Assembly: GCA_964462945.1 (NCBI GenBank)
Contig: CAYWZW010000008.1
Coordinates: 41,321 to 105,320 of the forward strand
From: GCA-020343675 sp964462945
Lineage (GTDB): Bacteria; Planctomycetota; Phycisphaerae; Sedimentisphaerales; Anaerobacaceae
Length of the DNA: 64,000 bases
Direction: 5' to 3'
Shown one piece after another: positions 1 to 8,114 of this stretch (position 1 is the first letter of the stretch; each line of letters opens with the position of its first letter). A model generated the notes under the pieces. That model searched no databases. It was not told the origin of the DNA and worked only from the letters and a program-made list of their open reading frames with translations. A program made the translations under genes and the position numbers.

Positions 1-885
1 ATTCAATTCGTTGCGGAAATTCCCGAGGATGAGCAGTTGATGGCGCCGCTGGCCGAGCTGCCGACCGAGCTGGAAGACCTGGTCGGCGATTTGATCACGT
101 CGGAGGAGGAGATGCGGCCGGAAGTGGAGGATATTGGCAGCTACCTCAATTCTCTGGACCATACCGCCGGACCCGTCGCTGACGGGACCATCAGCGGCAC
201 CAGCGCCAAAGGCAAGACCGGCGACCAGAAACCGGAAGACAATGTGCTTCAAGGCCGAAGCGGCGCAGGTCGAAGCGGCATGTCCGACGGCCAGCTTGTC
301 GAGCCGGTTGCGAAGGACCTCAGTGACAACGAGTACGGCCTGCGCGAACGCGTATCCAACACGCCGCTGGAGGATGGACAGGTCGAAGATCAGGACGTGG
401 GCGCCGCTACCGGCGGGACCGGTCTGGGCAAGACCACCGACAGCACAACGCAGTTCGGCGTCGGCGGAAAGCTGCCGCCGAAGGTCCTGGAGATGATGAA
501 AGAGGCGCTGCAAACCCAGCAGAACGTCAGGCAGGCGTCGCAGGACGTGGTGACACAGCTCAAGCGGTACAATCTTTCGGTCACCAATCTGGACGCCTCG
601 ATTCAGGCCATGAAAAAGGTGGAAGAATCCCTCAAGCGAGCCGACGGCATCGCAATCCGGACGGCGTTCGACCAGACGGTTGGTGCTCTGAGGAAATCGC
701 ACAGCGCGGTGGGCACGCAGCTTGCCCTACAGCAGACGAGGGACCAGGCGCTAGCCAAAAGGCTCGAGAATATGATCTCCCGCAGGCAGGCCCTGGATTT
801 CAAGGGTTACAATCAGATGGTCAGCGCCTATTTTGAAGCCCTGGCGCGGGCTGAACGTCAAAACGAACGCACCGAAGAAAAATGA
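1..885 (+). CDS. C-terminal part of a large helical protein, 5' end outside the window
   Basis: The reading frame is open from base 1, so this is the tail of a longer gene; the TTG at 37 and ATG at 40 are internal. The visible 294 residues are hydrophilic. An acidic stretch is followed by a Gly/Ser/Asp-rich disordered linker (about residues 50-155) and then a predicted helical, possibly coiled-coil domain rich in Gln, Lys and Arg. No catalytic motif or membrane segment is visible. It ends by overlapping the frame of the next gene at an ATGA junction (882-885), so the two are probably cotranscribed. From general knowledge it resembles the tails of long planctomycete proteins encoded near secreted PA14/TPR proteins, but no function can be named. 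Confidence 0.7.
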   Translation: MQFVAEIPEDEQLMAPLAELPTELEDLVGDLITSEEEMRPEVEDIGSYLNSLDHTAGPVADGTISGTSAKGKTGDQKPEDNVLQGRSGAGRSGMSDGQLVEPVAKDLSDNEYGLRERVSNTPLEDGQVEDQDVGAATGGTGLGKTTDSTTQFGVGGKLPPKVLEMMKEALQTQQNVRQASQDVVTQLKRYNLSVTNLDASIQAMKKVEESLKRADGIAIRTAFDQTVGALRKSHSAVGTQLALQQTRDQALAKRLENMISRRQALDFKGYNQMVSAYFEALARAERQNERTEEK

Positions 886-959
886 CGCATCCTGTTTTTT
901 CGGACTGGGTGGCAGCCTCAAAGGCGAAGCCTTTGGGGATAGTAACCACCGACACGAAG

Positions 960-3566
960 ATGCATAGACGCACTAACACAGGATTTGTCCTACCGTATCT
1001 GTTGACCATCTTGTGCCTCTGCGCCGCCGCGAGGTCGCAGGAAGCGGCCGATTCTTTGCCCTGGCACCAGAAAAACGCCGTGCTGCGCTTCCGCGTCGAA
1101 AAAGACGATACGCAGTCGCTTATTCCCAACGTCTCGCTTTTGGACGTCGAGCCTGACAAGAAATCAGAGAACGTGAAAAAATGGATCGAGAAGAATAGAT
1201 GGGATCAGAAACCCCGCGTCGAGGGAGAGCTTTGCCAGAACTTTCTTCCTTCGTTCGGCTCCGGCCCTATCGTTTATAACCTTCACAAAGACTTCACTCA
1301 CTTCGTCGCAAGGGCGGCCATCGTTGACGGCGCCGACCCCAACACGGCGGTCAACTTCGAAGTCTATGCCGACAAGCGGCTCATCTTCCGCTCCGGGCCG
1401 CTCACCCCGCAGCAGCCCCTGGCCGAAATCAACGCCGGGATACCGGTTCGCAGCAAGCAGCTTCTGCTGGCGACCAGCTCGCCGGATGACAAATATCTTG
1501 GATGGGCAAAGTGGGTCGATCCCGGCTTTATGGTCAGAGGCGGCTACCCGAAGGTTTCCACCGTGCGTATCTACGCCCCCGGATACAATCTGGAGGATTT
1601 CGTTCCGCAGGTGTTCGCTCCCAGCAGCGGCTCCAAAGTCCGCAGCCGGATTGTGTCGGTGGGGCGGGGCGAGCCGATGGACGTTCTTTTCGAGAGCCTC
1701 GACGGCTACCCGAGCTATTTGGTTTATCTGGTACCCAAAGACAAAGCTACAGAGTCGAACGAATCGTGGGAGCCGCAGGCGGGACTGGTGCTCGAGACCA
1801 GATGGACAAAGAAAAGCCCCGGCTCGTCCGGCAACGTGGCGGACCTCTTGAAGCTCTTTCACGGCAGCGCCGAGCCGGTCGGCCGCAGCCTGGTCGAGAC
1901 GATTCACCATGCGTTTGCGATTCACAGAGTGCCGGAATACAGCGATGCCTCGTCAAGACAGGGAGGTATCGGGCTTTATTATTACAAAGGATTTTTCGCC
2001 GTGGATAAGAGCGGCCCATACAGCTTCGCCACGATTTCGCAGGATGATTCATACCTATCCGTCGATGACAAATTAGTCGTGAGCTGGCCCGGACGGCACG
2101 ACATCAACGCCGGCCGCCGAGGTGAAAAACAGGGGACAGTCTCGCTCGAGCCCGGCGTGCACAAGCTGGAGTATTTGCACTTTAGCCCGTGGCCGAACAT
2201 GTTTGCCGCCGCCGCATGGGAAAAGCCCGGCGAAGAGCTAAGGATCATGACGCGGACGGATTTTGTTCCTATCGGGCGGTACAAAATCGCGTCCGCCGGC
2301 TTCGAGGACCCGAACAAGGCCTACGCCGTTTTTGAATGGTCAGCCGCCGACGATTTCCGCCTCGAACAGACCGGGCGCTCTTTTGTTGCGATGCGATTTG
2401 AATTCGTCCAGCCGAATCCGCTGGCCCGGTATGACTGCCGCTGGACCTTCGACGACGGGACGGCCGCAACGGGCGAGAGGGTCGAGCACGTTTTTCTGCG
2501 GCCGGGCCTGCGCAGCGTGCAGCTCGAAGTCCGGCTTGACGATAAATTGCTGGCCCGGGCTTCGCAGGAAGTTTACGTTCACCCCGCATGGGACAAGCCC
2601 CTGACGAGCGCAAGCAACGTCGAGCCGTTCAATCAGGCCATCAGGCAGCGGAATCTCGACAAGGTCCCGCCGGACGACCTTGTGAATCTGTTCATCTTAG
2701 CTGAAGACGCGAATCGTCCCGGCTGGAAGAGCCGGGCGACGGCGGCCTTGGCCGAAAATCCGGGCAGGCTCGTGCAGGAGTCCGGCGATACCGATTTCAT
2801 CTTTGAGTTCGGGCAGTACCTTCAATCTCCGCAGCTCAAGAAATACGACAAGGCCCTGGAACTGTTCAGCCGGCTCGCGAGGAAATCCGGCGTGGACCAG
2901 CCCATCGTGCGCCGAGCGGCGATTTGTCAGGCGGAGGTCCTGACAGAATACTTTGGACGAAACGACGAGGCCTTGAAGATACTGAACCAGTTTCAGATAG
3001 ACACAGCCTCGCGCGATGACTTGACCTGGCGTGCGATCATGGCGAAGGCCCAGGCCATGCTGGCGATCGGACAGGCGAAAGAAGCCATCGACCTTGTCCA
3101 GGCGCTCAGTGCGCCTTCGAACCCTTCTGACAAGGCCAAGCAGCAAATCAAACACGCCGGATTGATGCGCCATGCCAGAGTCCTGACGCAAAGCAAGAAC
3201 GACCCGAACCAGTTGGATTACGCCATGGCAAATATCGAAACGGTGCTCGCCGAGGACCCCGTGCAGATTTTCTCGCCGGGCGTGAACCTCGTTAAGCTCG
3301 ACGTCCATTTAGTTAGGGGCGAGTTCCAGGCCGCATTTCATCTGACCGAGCGGCTCAAAAACCTGCAATTGAGCGATTACGACATCGCAGAGGTCCTTGC
3401 CCGTCAGGTCATCGCCTCGTGCGGCCTAAAAGACGTCCAGAAGGCCAAATCCGTTTACGCCCAGTTGAGCAAAGATTACCCCTCCAGCCCCGCGACAGAC
3501 CAGGCCAAAAAAGCGATCATCCAGGCCCTCGGCCAGCCATTTGGAACCGCCGATGAACGCCGATGA
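960..3566 (+). CDS. Secreted PA14/PKD domain protein with TPR-like C-terminus
   Basis: From ATG 960 the protein has 868 residues and begins with a signal peptide (MHRRTN, hydrophobic LPYLLTILCLCAA, then ARSQ). The frame extends to an earlier ATG at 882 that overlaps the previous stop, but that start would add 26 residues before the signal. A PA14-like region lies at about 300-425 (GLYYYKGFF, ISQDDSYLSVDDKLV). A PKD-like fold at about 478-545 carries CRWTFDDGT. The C-terminal 300 residues look like helical repeats of TPR type (ALELFSRLARK, KAKSVYAQLSKDYPSSP). PA14 domains usually bind glycans and PKD domains are extracellular spacers, so a periplasmic or surface role in carbohydrate contact is inferred. 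No enzyme active site is seen. Confidence 0.75.
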   Translation: MHRRTNTGFVLPYLLTILCLCAAARSQEAADSLPWHQKNAVLRFRVEKDDTQSLIPNVSLLDVEPDKKSENVKKWIEKNRWDQKPRVEGELCQNFLPSFGSGPIVYNLHKDFTHFVARAAIVDGADPNTAVNFEVYADKRLIFRSGPLTPQQPLAEINAGIPVRSKQLLLATSSPDDKYLGWAKWVDPGFMVRGGYPKVSTVRIYAPGYNLEDFVPQVFAPSSGSKVRSRIVSVGRGEPMDVLFESLDGYPSYLVYLVPKDKATESNESWEPQAGLVLETRWTKKSPGSSGNVADLLKLFHGSAEPVGRSLVETIHHAFAIHRVPEYSDASSRQGGIGLYYYKGFFAVDKSGPYSFATISQDDSYLSVDDKLVVSWPGRHDINAGRRGEKQGTVSLEPGVHKLEYLHFSPWPNMFAAAAWEKPGEELRIMTRTDFVPIGRYKIASAGFEDPNKAYAVFEWSAADDFRLEQTGRSFVAMRFEFVQPNPLARYDCRWTFDDGTAATGERVEHVFLRPGLRSVQLEVRLDDKLLARASQEVYVHPAWDKPLTSASNVEPFNQAIRQRNLDKVPPDDLVNLFILAEDANRPGWKSRATAALAENPGRLVQESGDTDFIFEFGQYLQSPQLKKYDKALELFSRLARKSGVDQPIVRRAAICQAEVLTEYFGRNDEALKILNQFQIDTASRDDLTWRAIMAKAQAMLAIGQAKEAIDLVQALSAPSNPSDKAKQQIKHAGLMRHARVLTQSKNDPNQLDYAMANIETVLAEDPVQIFSPGVNLVKLDVHLVRGEFQAAFHLTERLKNLQLSDYDIAEVLARQVIASCGLKDVQKAKSVYAQLSKDYPSSPATDQAKKAIIQALGQPFGTADERR

Positions 3567-3598
3567 ACGCTGTTGGCCTCCAAAGTAAAACGTGTGCC

Positions 3599-3626
3599 TT
3601 GCATAAGGAGCCACATCTGCTATAAT
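3599..3626 (+). promoter_or_regulatory. Candidate sigma70-type promoter for the nucleotidyltransferase/HEPN pair
   Basis: TTGCAT at 3599-3604 and a consensus TATAAT at 3621-3626 are separated by 16 bp. The element lies 47 bp before the nucleotidyltransferase start. Confidence 0.45.
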
Positions 3627-3672
3627 TGACGGCAGGCAAACGTGAAATCTTTTGACCTGATGTGGGATCGTT

Positions 3673-4008
3673 ATGGTGAATATCTCCGACGATGTGATTG
3701 ACAGGATGACTCGACGGATTGTCCGCGAGGTCCATCCCCAGAGGATCGTCCTTTTTGGCTCCTGGGCGCGCGGCCAGGCGAACGAAGATTCGGATGTGGA
3801 CTTCCTGGTAGTAGAGCGGGAACCCTTTGGCCGGAACCGAAGTCGCCATCAGGAAGCAGTTCGCCTCTGGCGATGCCTCTCCGAATTTCGCGTACCGACG
3901 GATATTCTGGTTTATTCCGCCAGCGAAGTATCGCAATGGAAGGATTCTCGCAATCACGTAATCGGTGGGGCACTCAGAGAGGGAAAGGTCCTTTATGAGT
4001 CCGACTGA
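3673..4008 (+). CDS. Minimal nucleotidyltransferase (MNT) domain protein
   Basis: This 111-residue protein is about the length of stand-alone MNT-fold nucleotidyltransferases. The family motif is visible: GSWARG at residues 29-34 followed by DSDVDFLVV, supplying the metal-binding Asp41 and Asp43. Its stop overlaps the start of a HEPN gene by 14 bases, the usual arrangement of HEPN/MNT modules. In studied members of that class the MNT protein acts as antitoxin by AMPylating the HEPN RNase. Here the toxin-antitoxin role is inferred from pairing only. The pair sits between a secreted-protein operon and an accessory patch, a typical place for such modules. Confidence 0.85.
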   Translation: MVNISDDVIDRMTRRIVREVHPQRIVLFGSWARGQANEDSDVDFLVVEREPFGRNRSRHQEAVRLWRCLSEFRVPTDILVYSASEVSQWKDSRNHVIGGALREGKVLYESD

Positions 4009-4372
4009 CAGGCCACGTGACCTGCTCGCGCTGGCGGAAAGAGACTACCAAGCCGCGTTGATTCTCGCTCATGCCGAAGACCCACAACCAGACGCCGCGG
4101 GCTTTCATCTTCAGCAGGCAGTCGAGAAAGCTCTGAAGGCTTGGTTGGGCCTGAAGGGAATTGATTACCCGAGGACCCATGACCTGAACCCGCTGATCGG
4201 GCTGCTCGAAGATCAAGATGAGGATATCGAGCCGTTCTGGATACTGCTGGAACTGAACCCGTTTGCCGTTCAATTTCGTTATGAATTGCCCGGCGAGGAC
4301 TTCTCCAACTTCGAACAGCTCGCCCAACTGACCAAACAGCTCCTGGCCCATGTCCGGTCTCTTTTGACATAG
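3995..4372 (+). CDS. HEPN domain protein, partner of the adjacent nucleotidyltransferase
   Basis: ATG 3995 is chosen because GGAAAGG lies just upstream and gives a normal overlap with the MNT gene; a longer frame from 3965 exists. The 125-residue product opens with the HEPN-type helix (LLALAERDYQAALIL) and continues with FHLQQAVEKALKAWL and the conserved THDLNPL. This is the pattern of HEPN proteins encoded beside nucleotidyltransferases. The R-X4-6-H RNase motif of toxic HEPN proteins is not obvious, so it may be a non-toxic or regulatory member. An abortive-infection or toxin-antitoxin role is possible but not shown. Confidence 0.8.
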   Translation: MSPTDRPRDLLALAERDYQAALILAHAEDPQPDAAGFHLQQAVEKALKAWLGLKGIDYPRTHDLNPLIGLLEDQDEDIEPFWILLELNPFAVQFRYELPGEDFSNFEQLAQLTKQLLAHVRSLLT

Positions 4373-4425
4373 GGCCTGACGGCTGTCTCCGAATAAAATC
4401 ATTTTCATCTTTCCTCCATTCTTCC

Positions 4426-4454
4426 TTGCTCGACGGGCAAACAGCATCTATAAT
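4426..4454 (+). promoter_or_regulatory. Candidate sigma70-type promoter upstream of the cupin gene
   Basis: TTGCTC (4426-4431) and TATAAT (4449-4454) are 17 bp apart. The start codon of the cupin gene is about 150 bp downstream, beyond a motif shared with the 54 kb island. Confidence 0.4.
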
Positions 4455-4534
4455 TGAATATAGCGGATAGGATAGCTCTGAACCGGCAACGTCATAGTTT
4501 GTGCTTTCTTGTTTTATGCCAAGAGGCCTGGGAT

Positions 4535-4566
4535 GTTATGCGGAAACCATATATACATAGTTAGGC
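4535..4566 (+). repeat. 32-nt motif, one of three copies, ending in GTTAGGC
   Basis: The 32 bases start with GTTATGCGGAAACCATATA and end with CATAGTTAGGC. Copies of the same length lie at 54054-54085 and 54902-54933, and the last copy differs at 8 of 32 positions. The terminal GTTAGGC fits GTTRRRY, the core-site consensus of integron attC sites. The cupin start follows 40 bp later. Confidence 0.6.
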
Positions 4567-4605
4567 CTGTTTTTACACGCCGCAACTACAACGGAGGAAC
4601 ACGAA

Positions 4606-4992
4606 ATGCGAATAGCCAAGAACGACATCCCAGTTAGAATCGACGTGCCGGGTGCAGTAGCTCGACAAAAGACGGATTTTGGCGATGCCTCCGGTTACGG
4701 CAAGATCAGCGGCGAGTACTTTTCCCTCGGCGCTGGTACGGATATCTCGCCGCTGCTCAAAGGGCTGGAGGGCGACCTGTGCCAGGCTCCGCACTGGGGC
4801 TACTTGTTGCAGGGTGAACTCACCGTCACTTACGCAGACGGCACTCATGAAGTGATCAACAGCGGGGACCTGTTCTACTGGCCGCCCGGACACACGGTCA
4901 AAGTCGGCGAAGATGCCGAGGTTATCCTGTTCAGTCCACAGGACGAGCATAGTGAGGTCATAGATCACATGCTTCGCAAGATGAGCGGCTAA
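4606..4992 (+). CDS. Cupin domain protein
   Basis: This 128-residue single-domain cupin starts at an ATG preceded by GGAGG at a good distance. The second half carries the cupin pattern: HWGYLLQGELTVTYADG followed by DLFYWPPGHTV. The middle resembles cupin proteins annotated as AraC-type or hypothetical in environmental bacteria. The first cupin motif is only partly kept, so metal binding is uncertain. The gene stands alone, with a GTTAGGC core-like site 40 bp before it and an attC-like site beginning 26 bp after its stop. That is the arrangement expected of an integron gene cassette. Its substrate is unknown. Confidence 0.75.
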   Translation: MRIAKNDIPVRIDVPGAVARQKTDFGDASGYGKISGEYFSLGAGTDISPLLKGLEGDLCQAPHWGYLLQGELTVTYADGTHEVINSGDLFYWPPGHTVKVGEDAEVILFSPQDEHSEVIDHMLRKMSG

Positions 4993-5017
4993 CTAACCTG
5001 GAAGGCACCGGCAACAT

Positions 5018-5089
5018 GCCTAACAACGTGTTGGACCGGACCGCTGGCTCACGTTCGCTTGCCGCTGCCGGTCAACGTAAGCGTTAGCC
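5018..5089 (+). other. attC-like integron recombination site
   Basis: The 72 bases have the order of parts found in attC sites. R''-like GCCTAAC (5018-5024) is followed by L''-like TTGGACCGG (5031-5039), a central imperfect hairpin, L'-like CCGGTCAA (5068-5075) and AAGC plus the R'-like GTTAGCC (5083-5089). L'' pairs with L' except for one extra G, matching the unpaired base known in attC sites. R' deviates from GTTRRRY at one position. No integrase gene is in the window. Confidence 0.6.
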
Positions 5090-5474
5090 AGATTCATTCA
5101 GTTGGAGGAATTAAAGAGGTCCGGTACATTTTTCGATGAGTTGTGCTTGATAATGATAGGTCTTGATGGGGGACAGAGGACAGCCTGCATTACTGCGGAG
5201 CTTTGGGACGCAGACACCGGGCGTAGTTGTGCATGTGGCCCCACCAATTGTCCGACCGAAGCCAGTCCGATAACTAAGCACCCCCAGTCCGTAATCAATC
5301 CAAGTACGCCCTCTTTCTGCTTTTGGCCTCGGCGTCCGGACTTTTTCCTTATAATGGTCCGCTTCCGGGTCGATATGAAGTGTGACAGCGAGAGCACACA
5401 GCCTTGATGAGATTAGCCTCGGCTCCATGAGAGCCAATTGCTGAACCGCAGAACTCTAAAAAGGGGGTGAATCT
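5090..5474. other. Stretch without a convincing gene
   Basis: Overlapping ORFs of about 100 codons exist on both strands (5102-5407 on plus, 5111-5437 and 5098-5397 on minus). None has a recognisable domain and none stands out over the others. A purine-rich AAAGGGGGTGA directly before 5475 serves the next gene. Confidence 0.4.
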
Positions 5475-5774
5475 ATGAGTTACGCGATATTCCAAAGAGC
5501 AGCGAGTGCTTTGTTCCATTCCACGTATGGGGGACTCGCCGACCGCGACAGGATAAAAGTCGTCCAATTGTTCGACAGATTGCTGGCAAAGGGCCACTCG
5601 ATCCATGTTGATGAACTCCGTCGCCTGTGCAGAGATGCGGGCTATAACGAATCAACAGCCGATGATATCGCAGTGCTCTATGACGATTTTTGTCTGATTC
5701 GGGGAGAACTCAAAAGCTCTGGCACAATCGACTACTGGCCAGCCGAACGCATAGAGCAAATAATCAGTGGGTAG
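5475..5774 (+). CDS. Hypothetical protein, 99 residues
   Basis: I do not recognise this protein. A strong ribosome binding site (AAAGGGGGTGA) precedes the ATG by a few bases, which supports real translation. The product is soluble and mostly predicted helical (RIKVVQLFDRLLAKG, VDELRRLCRDAGY, ADDIAVLYDDF), without cysteine motifs or membrane segments. The helix pattern would suit a small winged-helix or EF-hand-like adaptor, but this is only an impression. A further gene follows within about 60 bases and is probably cotranscribed. Confidence 0.55.
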   Translation: MSYAIFQRAASALFHSTYGGLADRDRIKVVQLFDRLLAKGHSIHVDELRRLCRDAGYNESTADDIAVLYDDFCLIRGELKSSGTIDYWPAERIEQIISG

Positions 5775-5831
5775 CGGTGAATCTGCGGAACGCGTGTGAA
5801 CGATAGTTGGTTACGAACCGGAGAAGATAGC

Positions 5832-6524
5832 ATGGGTGTAATTTCCAGACTATTCCGAGCACCGGAGCAAAACGACGGTTCCCATGTGCGATCGTGGGCG
5901 GAGAAACGCGAGCGGGAACTCCGGTATTCAAAAGAACTTTCGAAAGAGAATCTCATGGAGAATCTCTTCGCGGCAGTGATGTGGGGCTTATCCTCCTTCG
6001 GCAGAAAGGATACGAGACGAAGCATCCCTTCAAAATACAGGGGGTTGGGGCTTGATCCAAGCGAGCATTATTCAGGGGATGCGTCTCTTTTTGAGCTTGG
6101 ATGCTACATGTATTTCCGACTGGACCTCTGGCTGTGTAAACACAAACCTCATCACAGGGAGCATATCTCAAGAACGTTCGCAAGTGGATTCACTAAATTG
6201 CTCACCCAAGCCCTTAACAGCAGAGATATTCCAGCACTTTTCGATCAGCGACTTTCACAATATGCGAAACTTCTCCGAGTTGGCGTAGATATCAAGGAAT
6301 ATCACGATCACCTTTTCCTACTCATCTTGCGCACGAGGGACAACTATCCCCCTGTACCTTACGATTCCAAGAACGAACCCATGATAAGTCTCAGTGCTTT
6401 CGAGCACTTCGGTGTGGGTATCGCCGTTGCTGCTTGGGAGGAAAATATGATTCCCGGTTTAGTTAAAAGCATTGAGAATTACTGCGCCTTGGTAGAACAG
6501 CAAGAGATAACAGAATCCACCTAA
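5832..6524 (+). CDS. Hypothetical protein, 230 residues
   Basis: No family is recognised. ATG 5832 is preferred because GGAGAAG lies about 9 bases upstream; a GTG at 5796 would add 12 residues. The protein is soluble and helix-rich, with an aromatic middle (YMYFRLDLWLCKHK) and a C-terminal FGVGIAVAAWEENM. There is no signal peptide. It follows the 99-residue gene closely on the same strand, so the two probably form an operon. Its composition is less GC-rich than that of the polysaccharide and catabolic genes, which fits acquired DNA. The stop codon is embedded in ACCTAAC, which resembles an attC R'' box, but no matching R' core was found. Confidence 0.5.
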   Translation: MGVISRLFRAPEQNDGSHVRSWAEKRERELRYSKELSKENLMENLFAAVMWGLSSFGRKDTRRSIPSKYRGLGLDPSEHYSGDASLFELGCYMYFRLDLWLCKHKPHHREHISRTFASGFTKLLTQALNSRDIPALFDQRLSQYAKLLRVGVDIKEYHDHLFLLILRTRDNYPPVPYDSKNEPMISLSAFEHFGVGIAVAAWEENMIPGLVKSIENYCALVEQQEITEST

Positions 6525-6602
6525 CATCGTATAACACTGATACGTTACACTATGCAGGTGATTGTAAGAGTCAACTAATATGGAAGTTGCGGAATTCCAA
6601 TC

Positions 6603-7049
6603 ATGACTTTGTTAAGAACGAGACATTCTCTTGAGTTCAATCCGCTATCAAGCCCCCTTGACCCCGATTTGTCTCCCTACGCTGAGTCTTACGAAGACTA
6701 TAAGACCAAACGCCAGGACCTGGGACGCCTCGTGGGCACGAACGACTTTGTTTGGTGTATACCTGCATCGCGCGATTTTCGGCATTATGAGATAATCAAG
6801 CCCGTTGAATGGGTCATTCAAGTGCGCGACAGCCGCATTCGAGGATATATCTGCGACCAAAGCTGGTTTGATTACCTGGAGGGGAGACGACCCAGCCTTG
6901 AAGGAGCGTACTTTACAGACAATCCTCCAGAAAATGAATACAGTGTCTTAGTTGATTATCCCCTTCAGCAAGATGAAATAAAAGCAATGAGGGTCTTTCG
7001 CTTTATTGATCCAGATCATGCGGATATTCTTTGTGAGAAACACTCTTGA
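6603..7049 (+). CDS. Hypothetical protein, 148 residues
   Basis: Not recognised. The product is soluble, Tyr- and Asp-rich and of mixed predicted alpha/beta structure (EWVIQVRDSRIRGYICDQ, EYSVLVDYPL). It has no signal peptide or repeated motif. The ribosome binding site is weak. The gene lies in the same low-GC accessory run as the two genes before it, and the segment after its stop ends in GTTGGGC at 7085-7091, another GTTRRRY-like word. Coding is inferred from frame length and amino-acid composition only. Confidence 0.45.
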   Translation: MTLLRTRHSLEFNPLSSPLDPDLSPYAESYEDYKTKRQDLGRLVGTNDFVWCIPASRDFRHYEIIKPVEWVIQVRDSRIRGYICDQSWFDYLEGRRPSLEGAYFTDNPPENEYSVLVDYPLQQDEIKAMRVFRFIDPDHADILCEKHS

Positions 7050-7135
7050 CAGTTCGGGTCACGTTATATTGACTGGGAATATCGGTTGGGCCTAAAAAGA
7101 ATCGTCATTCCAAAACCTAATCAAGGGCAGGCGCC

Positions 7136-7495
7136 ATGAGTAAAAAGCAGCTAAGAGTCTTGTGGATGGGGATAGTCCTATTTGTGCTGATGGGTTTTTT
7201 CCCGCCCGAAGCGCAGTATTTCCGAGGTGAACGCTGTGCAGTGGAATACGAATTTATATTGACTGCGCCCAACATAGCTTTTGGCGTTCTTTTAGTCCAG
7301 TGGGCTATTGCTGCAGCGGTCACAGGTGGCTTGATATACACCCTCAAAGTTGAGCCTGAACTTCTACTGAAGATTCGTTGCCGCATCTTGGCTTGGTTGT
7401 TCGCCAAACAGCCATATGAGGAACTACTCAGAACAGAGAGAGAAAAGAGAAGCCCATCGCAGGGCGGCAAACCACCAGAAAGCTCAGACAGATAG
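7136..7495 (+). CDS. Small membrane protein with two transmembrane segments
   Basis: This 119-residue protein has an N-terminal hydrophobic helix (LWMGIVLFVLMGFF). A polar loop containing one Cys follows, then a second helix (NIAFGVLLVQWAIAAAVTGG) and a charged cytoplasmic tail. The tail (LRTEREKRSPSQ) is basic and probably flexible. The layout matches many small bacterial inner-membrane proteins of unknown function. It is the last gene of the accessory run that begins at 5475, and a palindromic repeat follows it about 90 bp downstream. Confidence 0.5.
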   Translation: MSKKQLRVLWMGIVLFVLMGFFPPEAQYFRGERCAVEYEFILTAPNIAFGVLLVQWAIAAAVTGGLIYTLKVEPELLLKIRCRILAWLFAKQPYEELLRTEREKRSPSQGGKPPESSDR

Positions 7496-7580
7496 CCAGT
7501 CCTGAAATTCCGGGGGGTACCTTGTTTATTTTCCCCTTTTCGTTGAGGTTCTTTCGTATCTCGCACACGAACCTTGATAC

Positions 7581-7610
7581 AGAATAATGGTGGGGTGAGC
7601 CCCACTCTAC
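7581..7610. repeat. REP-like palindrome, first of a family
   Basis: AGAATAATGGTGGGGTGAGC and the following CCCCACTCTAC form a hairpin centred on GTGGGG/CCCCAC. The same 30-base unit returns at 7991-8020 with a few changes. Related cores lie at 51674-51695, 51751-51772 and 60971-60991. Confidence 0.7.
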
Positions 7611-7706
7611 GCCTGCTGCTGTTCAGGATTCACGAGATTATTATCAAAAAATTCTCAAGCCCGCGGTCAACGCGCGCCGAGATATAGTCAGAAAGTGAGG
7701 TAAGAA

Positions 7707-7883
7707 ATGAGCAAGACGAACGAGCAATGCGAAAACTGCAAATTCTTTGAGCCTTCGAATTCTAAGTCAGGTACTTGTCACAATCAAGGGATTTCTCCAA
7801 GTGCAAAATTCCCCCCATGCAAAAGTTGGCCCCACATCCGCCGGACGTTCGTATGTGGTCTCTTTGAGCGACGACCCGACTGA
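7707..7883 (+). CDS. Small cysteine-rich protein, 58 residues
   Basis: A short gene begins at ATG 7707 with GAGG upstream. The product has five Cys (8, 11, 24, 38 and 50), arranged as CENCKFF, then GTCHNQG, PPCKSW and VCGLFE. A C-x2-C-x-F-F start followed by G-x-C recalls high-potential iron-sulfur proteins and small zinc-ribbon proteins, but the spacing does not settle which. There is no signal peptide. A redox or zinc-binding role is inferred from the cysteines. The frame ends at 7883, before the repeat at 7991. Confidence rests on the ribosome binding site and cysteine pattern, not on a recognised family. Confidence 0.6.
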   Translation: MSKTNEQCENCKFFEPSNSKSGTCHNQGISPSAKFPPCKSWPHIRRTFVCGLFERRPD

Positions 7884-7990
7884 CCTCCTAATCAGCCCAT
7901 CAGCATCGCCATTGACCCTGGAAACAAGGGATGTACCTTGCTTGGTATCGGTAGACTTCGGCTTAGCACACGTAAATCTATTCGCCACGG

Positions 7991-8020
7991 AGAATAATGG
8001 TGGGGCAAGCCCCACCCTAC
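7991..8020. repeat. REP-like palindrome, second copy
   Basis: AGAATAATGGTGGGGCAAGC followed by CCCCACCCTAC is nearly identical to 7581-7610. The surrounding 7884-8114 contains no gene that I can support. Confidence 0.7.
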
Positions 8021-8114
8021 ATTGTTGCGTCTCGGCGTTTGCCACGAATAAAGTCGAAGGCAGGGTATGGCGTGTCACTTTAGGCACTTCAAACTTTAGG
8101 CACTTCTTGTGACG

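Noticed and set aside
5102..5437. Overlapping ORFs of about 100 codons on both strands
   Set aside because: No domain or distinct ribosome site for any of them; the choice between strands cannot be supported.
6518..6560. A second attC-like site at the end of the 5832 gene
   Set aside because: ACCTAAC fits an R'' box, but no GTTRRRY core follows at a suitable distance and the hairpin is weak.
7063..7091. Fourth copy of the 32-nt motif
   Set aside because: Only the GTTAT start and the GTTGGGC end agree, and the length is 29 bases; kept as a comment and not as a feature.
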